A DNA stretch of 64,000 nt from Sphingobacterium sp. UT-1RO-CII-1 (GTDB lineage: Bacteria; Bacteroidota; Bacteroidia; Sphingobacteriales; Sphingobacteriaceae). Within the stretch, counting starts at the first letter, position 1; each line of letters begins with the position of its first letter. The translations under genes and the position numbers were made by a program. The notes under the pieces were generated by a model, which saw nothing but the letters and a program-made list of their open reading frames with translations, was not told the DNA's origin and made no database searches. Location: NCBI RefSeq assembly GCF_026711005.1, contig NZ_JAPPVJ010000001.1:744001-808000 (forward strand), given 5' to 3'. Positions 1 to 9,213 of the stretch are shown here, piece by piece.

Positions 1-253
1 CGACTTATTAATACCTAAAAACATAATCACGATAAGGTAAAACGTATTCTGAGGCAGTAATGAAAACTTACAGTGATTTAGAAAGGCAAAAAGAAATTAA
101 CGTAAAATAAAAGACAGATTGTACGTTTAAAACAAAGGTTTGATAAAAAAGAAAGGTTTTCAAACGGGGAGAATGAAAACCTTTGCTAACCAATTATAAA
201 CCTAAATTATGATACCACAAATATACGTGTAATTTCTACACTAAGCAAGCTTT
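1..253. other. Intergenic region at the left edge
   Basis: I see no convincing coding sequence here. The only clear element is the hairpin at 145-184, listed separately, which would end the minus-strand operon beginning at 6932. The rest is AT-rich with stops in all frames. Confidence 0.6.
145..184 (-). terminator. Intrinsic terminator of the cytochrome/DUF1501 operon
   Basis: An 11-bp perfect stem (152-162 pairing with 174-184, arm AAAGGTTTTCA) encloses an 11-nt loop. On the minus strand it is followed by a run of six T (forward A-run 145-150). It lies about 70 bp beyond the stop of the last operon gene. Confidence 0.7.
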
Positions 254-1690
254 TTAAAACTTAATTGTATCTGTCTCTAAAAAAGGTAATAAATATTTAC
301 CTGTATCTACATTTGACTCTGCCAATTTCTCTCGTACATACTGCACACCCTCAGCAGTTACGTTAGTTTGGTAAGTATAAATATGTTTTAATGAGGGAAT
401 GTCGGCTAAAGATCGTATACCTTGATCAGAAACTCCGACCCCAAACAGATTGATATAATTTAACTTCTGATGCCCTTTTAAATGTGCTAGCCCAGCATCA
501 GTAATTTTCGTGTGTTCAATATGCAGCTTGAGCAGATTAGAAAAAGTAGCGATATCTTTGAGTCCTTCATCAGATAACGCACTATTTCCAATTTTTAATT
601 GAACAATATTGTCTTTGAACTTGAGCAAGTCCTTCATGTCTGCATCAGAAAAATCAGGATAATTAACAGTATTAATAGCAACGTAACTATTGCCGTCAGC
701 AATGGGCAACACTTTAATGCCTTTTGCCTGAAGCGCATCGATCAAATCTTCTGGTAACTTAGCAGCCTCAGGTAAATTTGCATATTCGGACTGAGCCTCT
801 TCACTTCCCCCTTCTTCCAACCGCTTCAATATTGCAGCTATTTCGTCAGACTGCTCCAACTCTCTAGCTTTACTTTCAAAATTGGCCCCCGTACTAATCC
901 ACCAACCTATTAATTTTATTTGATCGTTTGTAATAGGTGTGCGCCCTTTGGGCGGCATACGCCCTTCGTGCCCTTCAGGTAATATAAGACGGGCATACAG
1001 CGGACTATTATCTAAATCACCAGCTTTTAATGCAAGCCCCTCTTTACCCCCCTTTAATAGGCTGGGCATATCGTGCAAAGCAAAATCTCCTTCCTGTTTT
1101 TTATCACCATGGCAACTTTGGCAGCGTTGTGCCAAAATAGGCTGAATAATACCTTCATAAACCTCAGCTTCCTGCGCATCGGCTAGCAGGGGCAATGTTT
1201 CAATTTCTGATTGCATGCCTACGGCATTTTTTATTACCGTGGGCAGCGCCTCTTTCAGATAGCCTTTACCATGAGTCAGTGTTCCACCATAATGGCCTGT
1301 AAAGCCCAATAACAACATGACAACCACAAAGACGATAAACTTATAGTTTCTGATTTTCAGGACAAAGCGATTTTGTATCTTTTCATTATATAATGTAAAA
1401 GTCAGTAAACTAATAACTGCCACTGCTATTCCTAACCACTGATGGTAATCAAGCGTCTCTTGCTCGTAGCCGCCATTTAACGACAATAGATAGCCCGTAA
1501 CACCTGCAAAAACCGCAGCTATACTTCCAGTCAGTAGGACAAAAGGAATAGCTGGCACCAACTGTTTATTTTTTTCAAACCTTGCTACACAGGCCATCAT
1601 AAAACCGACAACCAACATGCCAATTGGTAAATGCACAAACAGCGGATGCCACCTTCCTATGAACCCCAATAACTCATTAAGAAATTCCAT
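254..1690 (-). CDS. Membrane-anchored c-type cytochrome with leucine-rich repeats
   Basis: 478 residues. The N-terminus has four likely membrane helices (about 15-35, 47-70, 84-102 and 116-132) like the DUF2231-type membrane module. A planctomycete-type cytochrome c domain follows, with one haem motif CQSCH (C190, C193, H194) and a downstream MPPKG motif that could supply the distal Met. The last ~150 residues are leucine-rich repeats (SDEGLKDIA, TDAGLAHLK, SDQGIRSLA). The family is known from Planctomycetes, Verrucomicrobia and Bacteroidota without an assigned biochemical role. It starts 4 bp after the TIM-barrel gene and is the last gene of the operon. I infer an electron-transfer partner at the periplasmic face of the inner membrane. 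Confidence 0.8.
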   Translation of the reverse strand: MEFLNELLGFIGRWHPLFVHLPIGMLVVGFMMACVARFEKNKQLVPAIPFVLLTGSIAAVFAGVTGYLLSLNGGYEQETLDYHQWLGIAVAVISLLTFTLYNEKIQNRFVLKIRNYKFIVFVVVMLLLGFTGHYGGTLTHGKGYLKEALPTVIKNAVGMQSEIETLPLLADAQEAEVYEGIIQPILAQRCQSCHGDKKQEGDFALHDMPSLLKGGKEGLALKAGDLDNSPLYARLILPEGHEGRMPPKGRTPITNDQIKLIGWWISTGANFESKARELEQSDEIAAILKRLEEGGSEEAQSEYANLPEAAKLPEDLIDALQAKGIKVLPIADGNSYVAINTVNYPDFSDADMKDLLKFKDNIVQLKIGNSALSDEGLKDIATFSNLLKLHIEHTKITDAGLAHLKGHQKLNYINLFGVGVSDQGIRSLADIPSLKHIYTYQTNVTAEGVQYVREKLAESNVDTGKYLLPFLETDTIKF

Positions 1691-1694
1691 TGGT

Positions 1695-2570
1695 TTAGTG
1701 TCTAGCTTTAATGAGGTTCATCATATACACATTGATATCCCACTGACTGGCAACTGGCTGCCTCGTATAAGGAAGTGTGGGCATATAATCGGCTGGTCCA
1801 AACTCTGGAGTAATAGTCATGTGTTTAGCTCCTTTTTCCTTGTGAAGACGTATAACCTCATCCCACCAGATTAAGTGTTGATCTACGACACTTTTCCACT
1901 CAGGCGCCGCAGGATCATTAACCTGTGGGGCCTGAGGCTGCCCTACACGCGCATGAATATGCCCTGTACGTGATATTGCCAATGCTACAGCTTCTTTTTG
2001 ATCGCCTAACATCGACTCATGTACATTACACCAGTGGGAGATATCGAGCGCTAAGGTCAAATGAGGTATTGCCTTTAAGAAATCTGCGGTCAAATGCGCA
2101 GCAAAAGTAAAACGGCCTCGATGAGTCTCATGATATACAGGTATTCCACTATTTGTACTTATTTGTTGGCCAGCCTCAACCAACTTGCTGTTTTGCTCAA
2201 AGGTATAATAATCTTTACCCGTATGGCAGTTGATATAATCAGGTTTAAATCGAGTTGCGTTTTGAACATTGCTGACAAAACTTTCGTAATACTGCTCAAA
2301 AGTTCCTCCGCCTCCCCCACTTAGTAAACCCAAAGACAGATCATATTTATGTAATGCCTCTGTCAAAGCTTCCTGCTCTTCTTTTGACCCCGGCAACCAT
2401 GTCTCTACACCATCATAGCCTGCGGCTTTTACTTTTGCACAAAAACTATCCCAAGAGCCTGACATTCCCCAGTTTGTAGCATAAAACTTCAGTTTAAAAT
2501 CCTTATTCTCCTGCGCACTTAGCACCATTGTTGCAAAAAGTAAAATTATTATCGTATATAATCGATTCAT
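1695..2570 (-). CDS. Exported sugar phosphate isomerase/epimerase-like TIM barrel protein
   Basis: 291 residues with an N-terminal signal peptide ending near LSAQ. The rest matches the xylose-isomerase-like TIM barrel family (AP endonuclease 2 fold): an early GYDGVETW motif, a YHETHRGRFT strand and LALDISHW with likely metal ligands (E, D, H) at the barrel mouth, then GHIHARVGQPQ. These proteins act as isomerases, epimerases or dehydratases on sugars, and the substrate cannot be read from sequence. Export is unusual for the fold, but such forms are common beside DUF1501/DUF1549 cytochromes. The gene lies 94 bp after the DUF1501 gene and 4 bp before the cytochrome/LRR gene, so I place it in the same operon. 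Confidence 0.78.
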   Translation of the reverse strand: MNRLYTIIILLFATMVLSAQENKDFKLKFYATNWGMSGSWDSFCAKVKAAGYDGVETWLPGSKEEQEALTEALHKYDLSLGLLSGGGGGTFEQYYESFVSNVQNATRFKPDYINCHTGKDYYTFEQNSKLVEAGQQISTNSGIPVYHETHRGRFTFAAHLTADFLKAIPHLTLALDISHWCNVHESMLGDQKEAVALAISRTGHIHARVGQPQAPQVNDPAAPEWKSVVDQHLIWWDEVIRLHKEKGAKHMTITPEFGPADYMPTLPYTRQPVASQWDINVYMMNLIKARH

Positions 2571-2664
2571 TATTTAATAATTGTGTTTGTATATCTCATA
2601 CCCCTAAACTGTTGGAGTGTCTTTTTTATATTGTTAATTTTCCCTTCAAAAAAATATTCTCTTA

Positions 2665-4161
2665 TTACACGATGGCAGAGATCAGTTCGCCATGTACGTC
2701 TGTCAGTCTGAATGGTCGACCTTGAAATTCGTATGTGAATTTTTCATGATCGAAGCCAAGCAAATGTAGCATAGTCGCATGCACATCATGCACTGAAGCT
2801 CTTCCGCTAACGCCTTCAAACCCTATTTCGTCCGTCTCTCCGTAAGAAATACCATTTCTAACACCTCCGCCTGCCATCCATATTGTGTAAGCGTCGGTGT
2901 GGTGGTCACGTCCTAAAAACGCCATTTCGCTATTGTCTCTATTCTCCTGCATTGGTGTACGCCCGAACTCTCCGCCCCAAACGACCAATGTATCATCTAA
3001 CAATCCACGTTGTTTAAGATCCATAATTAAAGCCGTCATTGGCCTATCAATCTCACGGCATTTATTACGGAAACCCAAATCTATAGAATCTGCAGCATTT
3101 GTACCATGACTATCCCACCCCCAATCAAAAAGCTGTACAAAACGCACACCTTGTTCTACCAACTTACGTGCTAATAGACAGTTGTTTGCAAAAGACTCTT
3201 TCCCAGGCTCTGTTCCATACAATTCATGAATATACTCGGGTTCAGAGCTGATATCCATCACTTCTGGTACTTCTGCCTGCATCTTATAGGCCATTTCATA
3301 CTGCGCAATCCGCGAAAGAGTTTCAGGGTCTTTGAAGGTGTTATACTCTTCTTTATTTACTTCATTTATCGCATCGATAGCATGTCTTTTTAAACCTCTG
3401 TCCATGCCGTCAGGGTCGGCAATAAACAATACAGGATCTCCTTTTGAGCGGCATTGTACCCCCTGATAAACAGAAGGCAAAAAGCCGGAACCCCAAACAC
3501 TTTTACCAGCATCAGGAGTTTTTCCCCCTGAGGTTAAGACAACAAAACCTGGTAAATTACTATTTTCAGAACCCAGCCCATATGTTACCCAAGAACCAAT
3601 ACTAGGCCTTCCTAAACGCGCACTTCCTGTATGCATAAATAATTGAGCAGGACCATGATTAAACTGATCTGTATGGACCGCCTTTAAAAAACTAACCTCA
3701 TCGACAACTTTTGTAAAATGTGGCAAATGGTCAGACACCCACGCTCCACTTTCACCATATTGTGCAAATGTTGCTTGTGGGCCAAGCATTTTAGGGGTAC
3801 CACGTATAAAAGCGAACTTCTTGCCTTCAATAAATGAAGGCGGGCAAGCTTGGTTATGCAACTTATGTAAAGCCGGCTTATAATCGAATAACTCTAACTG
3901 TGAGGGCGCTCCGGCCATATGTAAGTATATAACACTTTTTGCTTTTCCTGGAAAATGGGGGGCTTTCGGGATCAGCGGGTTTAAGGCATTTAAATCAAAC
4001 CCGCCCGCTTCAGTAGCGCCACTACTTCCACAGCTCGCTAATAAACTCCCTAATGCGATGCCCCCGATTCCTGCAACGCAATCCTTTAAAAAGTGTCTAC
4101 GCGTAACAGCTTGTAACTGCTGCTGCTCCACTTCTTTCATTAACCTATTAAAGTCTTTCAT
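2665..4161 (-). CDS. DUF1501 family protein, Tat-exported (sulfatase-like fold)
   Basis: 498 residues. A twin-arginine motif TRRHFLKD (about residues 20-27) and a hydrophobic stretch ending in LLASCG indicate Tat export, possibly as a lipoprotein. The body matches DUF1501, an alkaline-phosphatase/sulfatase-like superfamily: GAPSQLELFDYKP near the N-terminus, DWGWDSHGTN in the middle, and WGGEFGRTPMQ followed by GRDHHTDAYTIWMAGGG near the C-terminus. DUF1501 genes almost always pair with a DUF1549/DUF1553 cytochrome, as here, 11 bp downstream of it. No activity is established for the family, and I only infer that the pair forms an extracytoplasmic redox or hydrolytic complex. The length is normal. 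Confidence 0.88.
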   Translation of the reverse strand: MKDFNRLMKEVEQQQLQAVTRRHFLKDCVAGIGGIALGSLLASCGSSGATEAGGFDLNALNPLIPKAPHFPGKAKSVIYLHMAGAPSQLELFDYKPALHKLHNQACPPSFIEGKKFAFIRGTPKMLGPQATFAQYGESGAWVSDHLPHFTKVVDEVSFLKAVHTDQFNHGPAQLFMHTGSARLGRPSIGSWVTYGLGSENSNLPGFVVLTSGGKTPDAGKSVWGSGFLPSVYQGVQCRSKGDPVLFIADPDGMDRGLKRHAIDAINEVNKEEYNTFKDPETLSRIAQYEMAYKMQAEVPEVMDISSEPEYIHELYGTEPGKESFANNCLLARKLVEQGVRFVQLFDWGWDSHGTNAADSIDLGFRNKCREIDRPMTALIMDLKQRGLLDDTLVVWGGEFGRTPMQENRDNSEMAFLGRDHHTDAYTIWMAGGGVRNGISYGETDEIGFEGVSGRASVHDVHATMLHLLGFDHEKFTYEFQGRPFRLTDVHGELISAIV

Positions 4162-4172
4162 TCTCTTTTAAT

Positions 4173-6932
4173 TTAAGATTTGGTTAAAAACTCATCTAAA
4201 TTCAGTAGCGCATTAGCCACAACCATATAAGCTGCTTTTGAAACCACATCTGCTTTTTGCTGATCTTCCGAATTTAAGCCCATAAACTTTGCTGCCTCCC
4301 TAGGTTTAGCCTTAAAATTATCTACCGCTTGCTCGTAGAGTTTCTCGAGTGCAATTATTTTGTCTTTCGTCGGATCTTTATACATGATACGTTTATAGCC
4401 AGCAGCTATAATTTTTTGGCGATCTCCTTTTCCATCGCTTTCCATAATTTCTGCCAAATGCTTAGCTGCTTCTATATAAACAGGGTCATTGAGTGTAGTC
4501 AATGCCTGCAGTGGTGTGTTTGTCCGTATTCTATCTACCAAACACACCTCGCGACTGGAAGCATCAAAAGAAATAAATGATGGATATGGGCTCGTCCGCT
4601 TCAAGAAAGTATACACACCTCTTCTAAATTGGTCTTCGCCTTCACTTTTCCGCCAAGACTCGCCGCTATAAACAGTCATCCATACACCATCAGGTTGATA
4701 AGGCATGACACTAGGTCCATACATCTTATTGCTCAACAGCCCGCTTACTTTTAAGGTCTGATCTCTGATCTGCTCTGCAGATAGCCTAAAACGAGGTCCC
4801 CTTGATAGATAATAGTTTTCAGGATCCTTTTCAACTTGTTTATTATTCAAAGATGACGACTGTTTGTAGGTTGAAGACATCACTATATACTTCATTAGCT
4901 TCTTAATACTCCAATCTTTCTGATGCATCAAATCTAAAGCCAAGTAGTCTAATAGCTCTTTGTGTATAGGAGGTGTACTCTGTGTACCCATATCGCCTAA
5001 AGGCTCAACTAAACCTCTTCCAAAAAATTGCGCCCAAACACGATTTACAAGGGTTCGAGCAGTCAATGGGTTTTCTTTACTAACGATCCATTGGCTAAAG
5101 CCTAATCTATTTTTCGGTGCATTTGTCGGGAAAGGATTCAGAACCTCGGGAACCATTGGCTGCACCTCGTCACCATGTGCTAACCAATTTCCTCCTTCAA
5201 AGACATGTGTTTTACGACGCATGTCTTTAGGGTTTTCAATCATGACAGGCACACTCTGCGGATGTGTATTAACTAACTGTAAAAACTTGTCCTGCACGTT
5301 GAAGCCTCCACCAGGACCAGCTTCTGGGAAAGCTTCCCTAAAAGCAAACCACTCAATCATACAGATGGGCTGATCTTTAGCTGCCGCACTGTTCTTAAAT
5401 ACTAAATACAGATCATGTACGCCAGATTCTTCTTTTATTTCGGAAACAATAACACGCCTTCCCCCTGTTGCTGGCAAAGAAACATTCGCCAATAGCGGAC
5501 CACTGACACTTCCTTTCCTAATCTCCATCTGCCCACCTTGTAGGGAGGTCCAAAAATTCATGTAGAGTTGTCGTTTACCATCCAAGGTTATATTTTTCAA
5601 CCTTGCATGCCCTCCGTGCCTTATTCCTAACCACTTCGTATCATACAATGCTCCGTTGTTTAATTCATCGCTATAATGCGCATGAATTTTTGGTTCTAAT
5701 GTATGTAGAAATAAATCCGCTGATTTTACTAAATCAGCAGCGCCATTATTAGCAAGCCAATGTTTAATACTATCGACTTTAAGTGCATCTGCTTTTTCAT
5801 AAAATCTCAACCTAGGATGGTCCCCCTCTGTATCTTCGTCTCTGGTATTATTAAAGAATGCCAAAGAGTTATAGTATTCCTCAAATTTAAAAGGATCGTA
5901 GGTATGACTATGACACTGAACACATTCAAAAGTCGTGCTTAACCATACTTGATATGTAGTATTCACCCTATCCATTACAGCGGCTACACGAAACTCTTCA
6001 CTATCTGTTCCCCCTTCATCATTATTCATCGTGTTACGATGAAATGCTGTTGCAATCAATTGTTCTTTGGTAGGCTCCGGAAGAAGATCCCCAGCTAATT
6101 GTTCGATAGTAAACTGATCGAAAGGCATATCATCATTTAAAGCTTTGATTACCCAATCACGGTAAGTCCAAATCTGTCGTGAACCATCTTTCTCATAGCC
6201 TTTAGTATCTGCATATCTCGCCATATCTAACCACCAAGAGGCCCATTTTTCACCGTATTGTACCGATGTTAGCAAACTATCTACCCGGATCTCATATGCA
6301 TCATCTCGCTTATCGTTAATAAATTCTTGAACTTGTTCTAAACTCGGTGGCACACCAACAATATCCAAAAAAACTCTTCGCAATAGGGTTTCCTTATCTG
6401 CTTCTTTCGAAAAGGACAACCCATTTTCTTTGAATTTATCAAGCACGAAGTAATCGATATCATTTGATATATCTCCGGGTTTTTTACCAAATAGACTTGA
6501 AAAAGAAAAAGGTTTTGGCACTTCTACTTTTTCTGGCAAAACATAAGCCCAATGTTCTCCCCACTTGGCACCCTCGTCTATCCAACGGGTGAGAATGTCA
6601 ATTTCCTCTTCACTAAGTTTAGGTGCATTGTAGGGCATACGCAACTCGTCATCCTCTATAGTTAAGCGACTGATAAACTCACTATTAAGAGCGTCTCCCG
6701 GGATGATCGCTTGCTTACCCGATTCTGCAACGGCAAAAGCCTCTTCTTCGAAAAGCAAACTGAACCCTCCGCTTTTCTTCACCCCTCCATGACAAGAAAT
6801 ACAATGTTTATTTAAAATAGGCTTAACATCAGCGCTAAAGTCTATAGCACTGTCTTCTTTCTTAAAAGCAAAAAAACCAACAGCGACAACAACTACTAAT
6901 ATGGCTCCTATAACGGCTAATCTTTTATTCAT
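4173..6932 (-). CDS. PSD1/planctomycete cytochrome C domain protein (DUF1549-DUF1553)
   Basis: 919 residues from the ATG at 6932. An upstream in-frame TTG at 6968 is less likely because the N-terminal anchor MNKRLAVIGAILVVVV starts exactly at this ATG. Order: membrane anchor, planctomycete cytochrome c domain with haem motif CISCH (C44, C47, H48), a DUF1549 domain carrying CVQCHSHTYDPF (C337, C340, H341), a carbohydrate-binding-like middle region, and a C-terminal DUF1553 domain (about 630-900). It is the first gene of a four-gene operon with DUF1501, a TIM barrel and a second cytochrome. The family is abundant in planctomycetes and marine Bacteroidota and often linked to glycan breakdown, but its reaction is unknown. 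A TATATTTG box lies about 55 bp upstream. Confidence 0.9.
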   Translation of the reverse strand: MNKRLAVIGAILVVVVAVGFFAFKKEDSAIDFSADVKPILNKHCISCHGGVKKSGGFSLLFEEEAFAVAESGKQAIIPGDALNSEFISRLTIEDDELRMPYNAPKLSEEEIDILTRWIDEGAKWGEHWAYVLPEKVEVPKPFSFSSLFGKKPGDISNDIDYFVLDKFKENGLSFSKEADKETLLRRVFLDIVGVPPSLEQVQEFINDKRDDAYEIRVDSLLTSVQYGEKWASWWLDMARYADTKGYEKDGSRQIWTYRDWVIKALNDDMPFDQFTIEQLAGDLLPEPTKEQLIATAFHRNTMNNDEGGTDSEEFRVAAVMDRVNTTYQVWLSTTFECVQCHSHTYDPFKFEEYYNSLAFFNNTRDEDTEGDHPRLRFYEKADALKVDSIKHWLANNGAADLVKSADLFLHTLEPKIHAHYSDELNNGALYDTKWLGIRHGGHARLKNITLDGKRQLYMNFWTSLQGGQMEIRKGSVSGPLLANVSLPATGGRRVIVSEIKEESGVHDLYLVFKNSAAAKDQPICMIEWFAFREAFPEAGPGGGFNVQDKFLQLVNTHPQSVPVMIENPKDMRRKTHVFEGGNWLAHGDEVQPMVPEVLNPFPTNAPKNRLGFSQWIVSKENPLTARTLVNRVWAQFFGRGLVEPLGDMGTQSTPPIHKELLDYLALDLMHQKDWSIKKLMKYIVMSSTYKQSSSLNNKQVEKDPENYYLSRGPRFRLSAEQIRDQTLKVSGLLSNKMYGPSVMPYQPDGVWMTVYSGESWRKSEGEDQFRRGVYTFLKRTSPYPSFISFDASSREVCLVDRIRTNTPLQALTTLNDPVYIEAAKHLAEIMESDGKGDRQKIIAAGYKRIMYKDPTKDKIIALEKLYEQAVDNFKAKPREAAKFMGLNSEDQQKADVVSKAAYMVVANALLNLDEFLTKS

Positions 6933-7245
6933 TTTACTATAACTGGCTAAAAACCCTCTAATTATCAATGACGGAATTATTCTAATTCAAATATAACATC
7001 AAAAAAACTACAGTAATATGTACAAAAACATCAAATAGATGTATTATATTCTTTTATACATATCCGATCTATAAAAAAAATTAAATCTAACTAGAAGAAA
7101 TAAACAATAGGCAACTAAAAGCTACTAAGACAAAAGTAGCCAAAGGAAGGCAGCAAAAAACCAACTAAATTACCCGATAGCACAACTATATTACCCGAAG
7201 GAATGTGCAAATTTCATGAAAAACACATGTTTAGTTAAAAAACTA
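6933..7245. other. Intergenic region between rarA and the cytochrome operon
   Basis: About 310 bp of AT-rich DNA with no open frame worth calling. Apart from the -7 box at 6988-6995 I see no strong hairpin. rarA appears to end without an obvious intrinsic terminator. Confidence 0.5.
6988..6995 (-). promoter_or_regulatory. Candidate Bacteroidota -7 box for the cytochrome/DUF1501 operon
   Basis: TATATTTG on the minus strand matches the TAnnTTTG consensus of the Bacteroidota primary sigma factor. It would give a 5' leader of about 50 nt before the ATG at 6932. I see no convincing -33 TTG at the usual spacing. Confidence 0.45.
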
Positions 7246-8526
7246 TCAGTAGCCGTACTTATCTTTCCATTTTGATTTCAGGCTTTCACGGAGTTTATTC
7301 TCGGCAGGATTACTGCCAGGCTCATACAGTAATGCTCCTTTTAACTTATCAGGCATAAACTCCTGTGCTATAAAATTGCCGGGATAAGCGTGCGAGTACT
7401 TATATTCTGCTCCGTAATCCAGCTGCTTCATCAGCTTAGTGGGTGCATTGCGCAGGTGTAAAGGGACCGGAAGGTCGCCTGTTTGTTTAACAAGCGCCTG
7501 TGCTTTATTTATAGCCTCATAAGCTGCGTTACTTTTCGGTGAAGAAGCCATGTAGGTCACTGTTTGTGATAAGATAATACGCGACTCGGGCCACCCGATA
7601 ACATTCACCGCCTGAAAGCAATTATTTGCCAATAATAAAGCATTGGGATTGGCATTTCCAATATCTTCTGATGCAAGTATCAGTAATCTTCTTGCGATAA
7701 AAGAAGGGTCTTCCCCTCCCTCGATCATGCGTGCAAGCCAGTAAACCGCTGCATTAGGGTCGCTCCCCCGAATAGATTTAATAAACGCAGAAATAATATC
7801 ATAGTGCTGCTCTCCTGTTTTATCATACAACGCCATATTTTGTTGAACCTGCCGCAAAACAAATTCGTTGGTAATGGTTTTCTTCTGCACAATAGCAGCC
7901 TGCACAACCAATTCGAACACATTTAAAAGTTTGCGCGCATCCCCCCCCGATATTCTAAATAAAGCTTCATACTCTTCAATCTGAACTGGGTTTTGTTGCA
8001 GGTAACTATCTTCTTCTAATGCCTGCTTTAGTATAGCATGCAGATGCTGCTCTTCTAAATGCTGCAACACATAGACCTGACAACGAGATAGCAAAGCAGA
8101 GATAACCTCAAACGAAGGGTTTTCGGTTGTTGCTCCGATTAATGTGACTAATCCGCGCTCTACAGCACCTAATAATGAGTCTTGTTGGGACTTAGAGAAA
8201 CGATGAATCTCGTCGATAAAAAGAATAGATTGTTGCTGATTAAAATTGCGTAATTTCTCTGCCTTATCGATTACTTCACGAATATCTTTTACACCTGACT
8301 GAATAGCGCTAAGCGAGAAAAAAGGACGATCTAATTCTGCTGATATAAGTAAAGCTAAGCTAGTCTTGCCCACTCCGGGAGGCCCCCAAAATATCATTGA
8401 AGGGATATTGCCTTGCTCTATAGCATTACGCAACACAGCCCCCTCTCCCATAACATGTTCTTGACCGATGTAATCTGCGATACGTTTGGGACGCATACGC
8501 TCTGCTAAAGGAATTGCTGCTGCCAT
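7246..8526 (-). CDS. rarA: Replication-associated recombination protein A (RarA/MgsA) AAA+ ATPase
   Basis: 426 residues, the usual length. RarA is a clamp-loader-like AAA+ ATPase acting at stalled forks with SSB. Visible motifs: Walker A GPPGVGKT (48-55), Walker B ILFIDEIHRF (101-110), sensor-1 region GATTENPSF (131-139), then the RarA-specific C-terminal part with SIRGSDPNAAVYWLARMIEGGEDP, DIGNANP and the terminal LRNAPTKLMK and YPGNF motifs. The TACCTTTG box is only 4 nt from the ATG, so the mRNA may be leaderless. Neighbours on the same strand are an HTH gene and a YycJ-like hydrolase, with no functional link evident. Confidence 0.96.
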   Translation of the reverse strand: MAAAIPLAERMRPKRIADYIGQEHVMGEGAVLRNAIEQGNIPSMIFWGPPGVGKTSLALLISAELDRPFFSLSAIQSGVKDIREVIDKAEKLRNFNQQQSILFIDEIHRFSKSQQDSLLGAVERGLVTLIGATTENPSFEVISALLSRCQVYVLQHLEEQHLHAILKQALEEDSYLQQNPVQIEEYEALFRISGGDARKLLNVFELVVQAAIVQKKTITNEFVLRQVQQNMALYDKTGEQHYDIISAFIKSIRGSDPNAAVYWLARMIEGGEDPSFIARRLLILASEDIGNANPNALLLANNCFQAVNVIGWPESRIILSQTVTYMASSPKSNAAYEAINKAQALVKQTGDLPVPLHLRNAPTKLMKQLDYGAEYKYSHAYPGNFIAQEFMPDKLKGALLYEPGSNPAENKLRESLKSKWKDKYGY

Positions 8527-8530
8527 ACTA

Positions 8531-8538
8531 CAAAGGTA
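8531..8538 (-). promoter_or_regulatory. -7 box of rarA, 4 nt from the start codon
   Basis: TACCTTTG matches TAnnTTTG. Four bases (TAGT) separate it from the ATG at 8526, so transcription would start at or next to the start codon. Confidence 0.6.
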
Positions 8539-8593
8539 ATAAAAACCGACAGGAAGGTTGTGAAATTGAGCAGACTATATGTACAGAATAGAC

Positions 8594-9037
8594 TTATCGC
8601 ATTGTTCGCCCCCTGAGGGATATAATTTCTTTTTTGAGGTCAAATATCTCCTGCTTAAGCACACTGATATCCAAGCTATGGTTTTGCAAACTAGTTTGCA
8701 AAAGATCTTTCACTACTTTGAGTTGGTCAGAGACCGATAGATCTTCAAACAAGGTCTCGTAGTTAATTTCTGCATCGTGAAAAAGCCGAGAAGTGTTTGC
8801 GCCCCCCTGAGAATATACGTTACGCAACATAGCACCTTCCCCTGTCATTAACCAATGGGCCGAATAATCAGGATATTCCTCAATGACTTTTACCAACCAT
8901 TTGCTTTGAACGTCAGTGCCGTTATTCAAAGCGCGCGAAAAAACGCCTTTACTTGCGCCTATGCTAGCTTCAAAAGCTGTTAAACTTATCCTTTCAGCAT
9001 CAGCAATCAATTTGACTCTTTCTATAACCGAACTCAT
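8594..9037 (-). CDS. Helix-turn-helix protein (phage-repressor-like), coiled-coil C-terminus
   Basis: 147 residues. The first ~70 residues resemble the lambda-repressor-like HTH proteins common in Bacteroidota: IERVKLIADAERIS, FEASIGASKGVFSRAL and YSAHWLMTGEGAML. The last 40 residues (LKQEIFDLKKEIISLRG) look like a coiled coil for dimerisation. No phage genes surround it, and the family is widespread as a chromosomal gene of unknown target. The start is the only ATG giving the full HTH. It is probably a cytosolic DNA-binding protein, and I cannot name its operator. Confidence 0.75.
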   Translation of the reverse strand: MSSVIERVKLIADAERISLTAFEASIGASKGVFSRALNNGTDVQSKWLVKVIEEYPDYSAHWLMTGEGAMLRNVYSQGGANTSRLFHDAEINYETLFEDLSVSDQLKVVKDLLQTSLQNHSLDISVLKQEIFDLKKEIISLRGRTMR

Positions 9038-9172
9038 GTACGTAAAATTATATCATAATAAACTAGTCATACAGTTATCTAAAAAAGCTTAGACTAGCAT
9101 AGTTTAAAATGAAAATACGAAAAAGAAATAGAAAGCAAAACATTTTTACTGTTTAAGCAAGAAGTTAAGAGG

Positions 9173-9190
9173 GAACGCCAGCAGGCGTTC
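9173..9190. terminator. GC-rich hairpin beyond the YycJ-like gene
   Basis: A perfect 7-bp stem (GAACGCC/GGCGTTC) with a 4-nt loop, 24 bp after the stop of the gene ending at 9214. The T-tract that follows on the minus strand is weak, so this may be a processing or pausing hairpin rather than an efficient terminator. Confidence 0.5.
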
Positions 9191-9213
9191 TGCTGAATTA
9201 AAGTATAATAAGA

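Noticed and set aside
4960..5373. 137-residue plus-strand frame in the PSD1 cytochrome gene
   Set aside because: Complete overlap with the DUF1549-DUF1553 protein. No independent signal, and composition fits an antisense shadow.
8594..9037. HTH gene as a prophage remnant
   Set aside because: No integrase, structural or lysis genes nearby, and repressor-like HTH proteins of this type are common chromosomal genes in the phylum.
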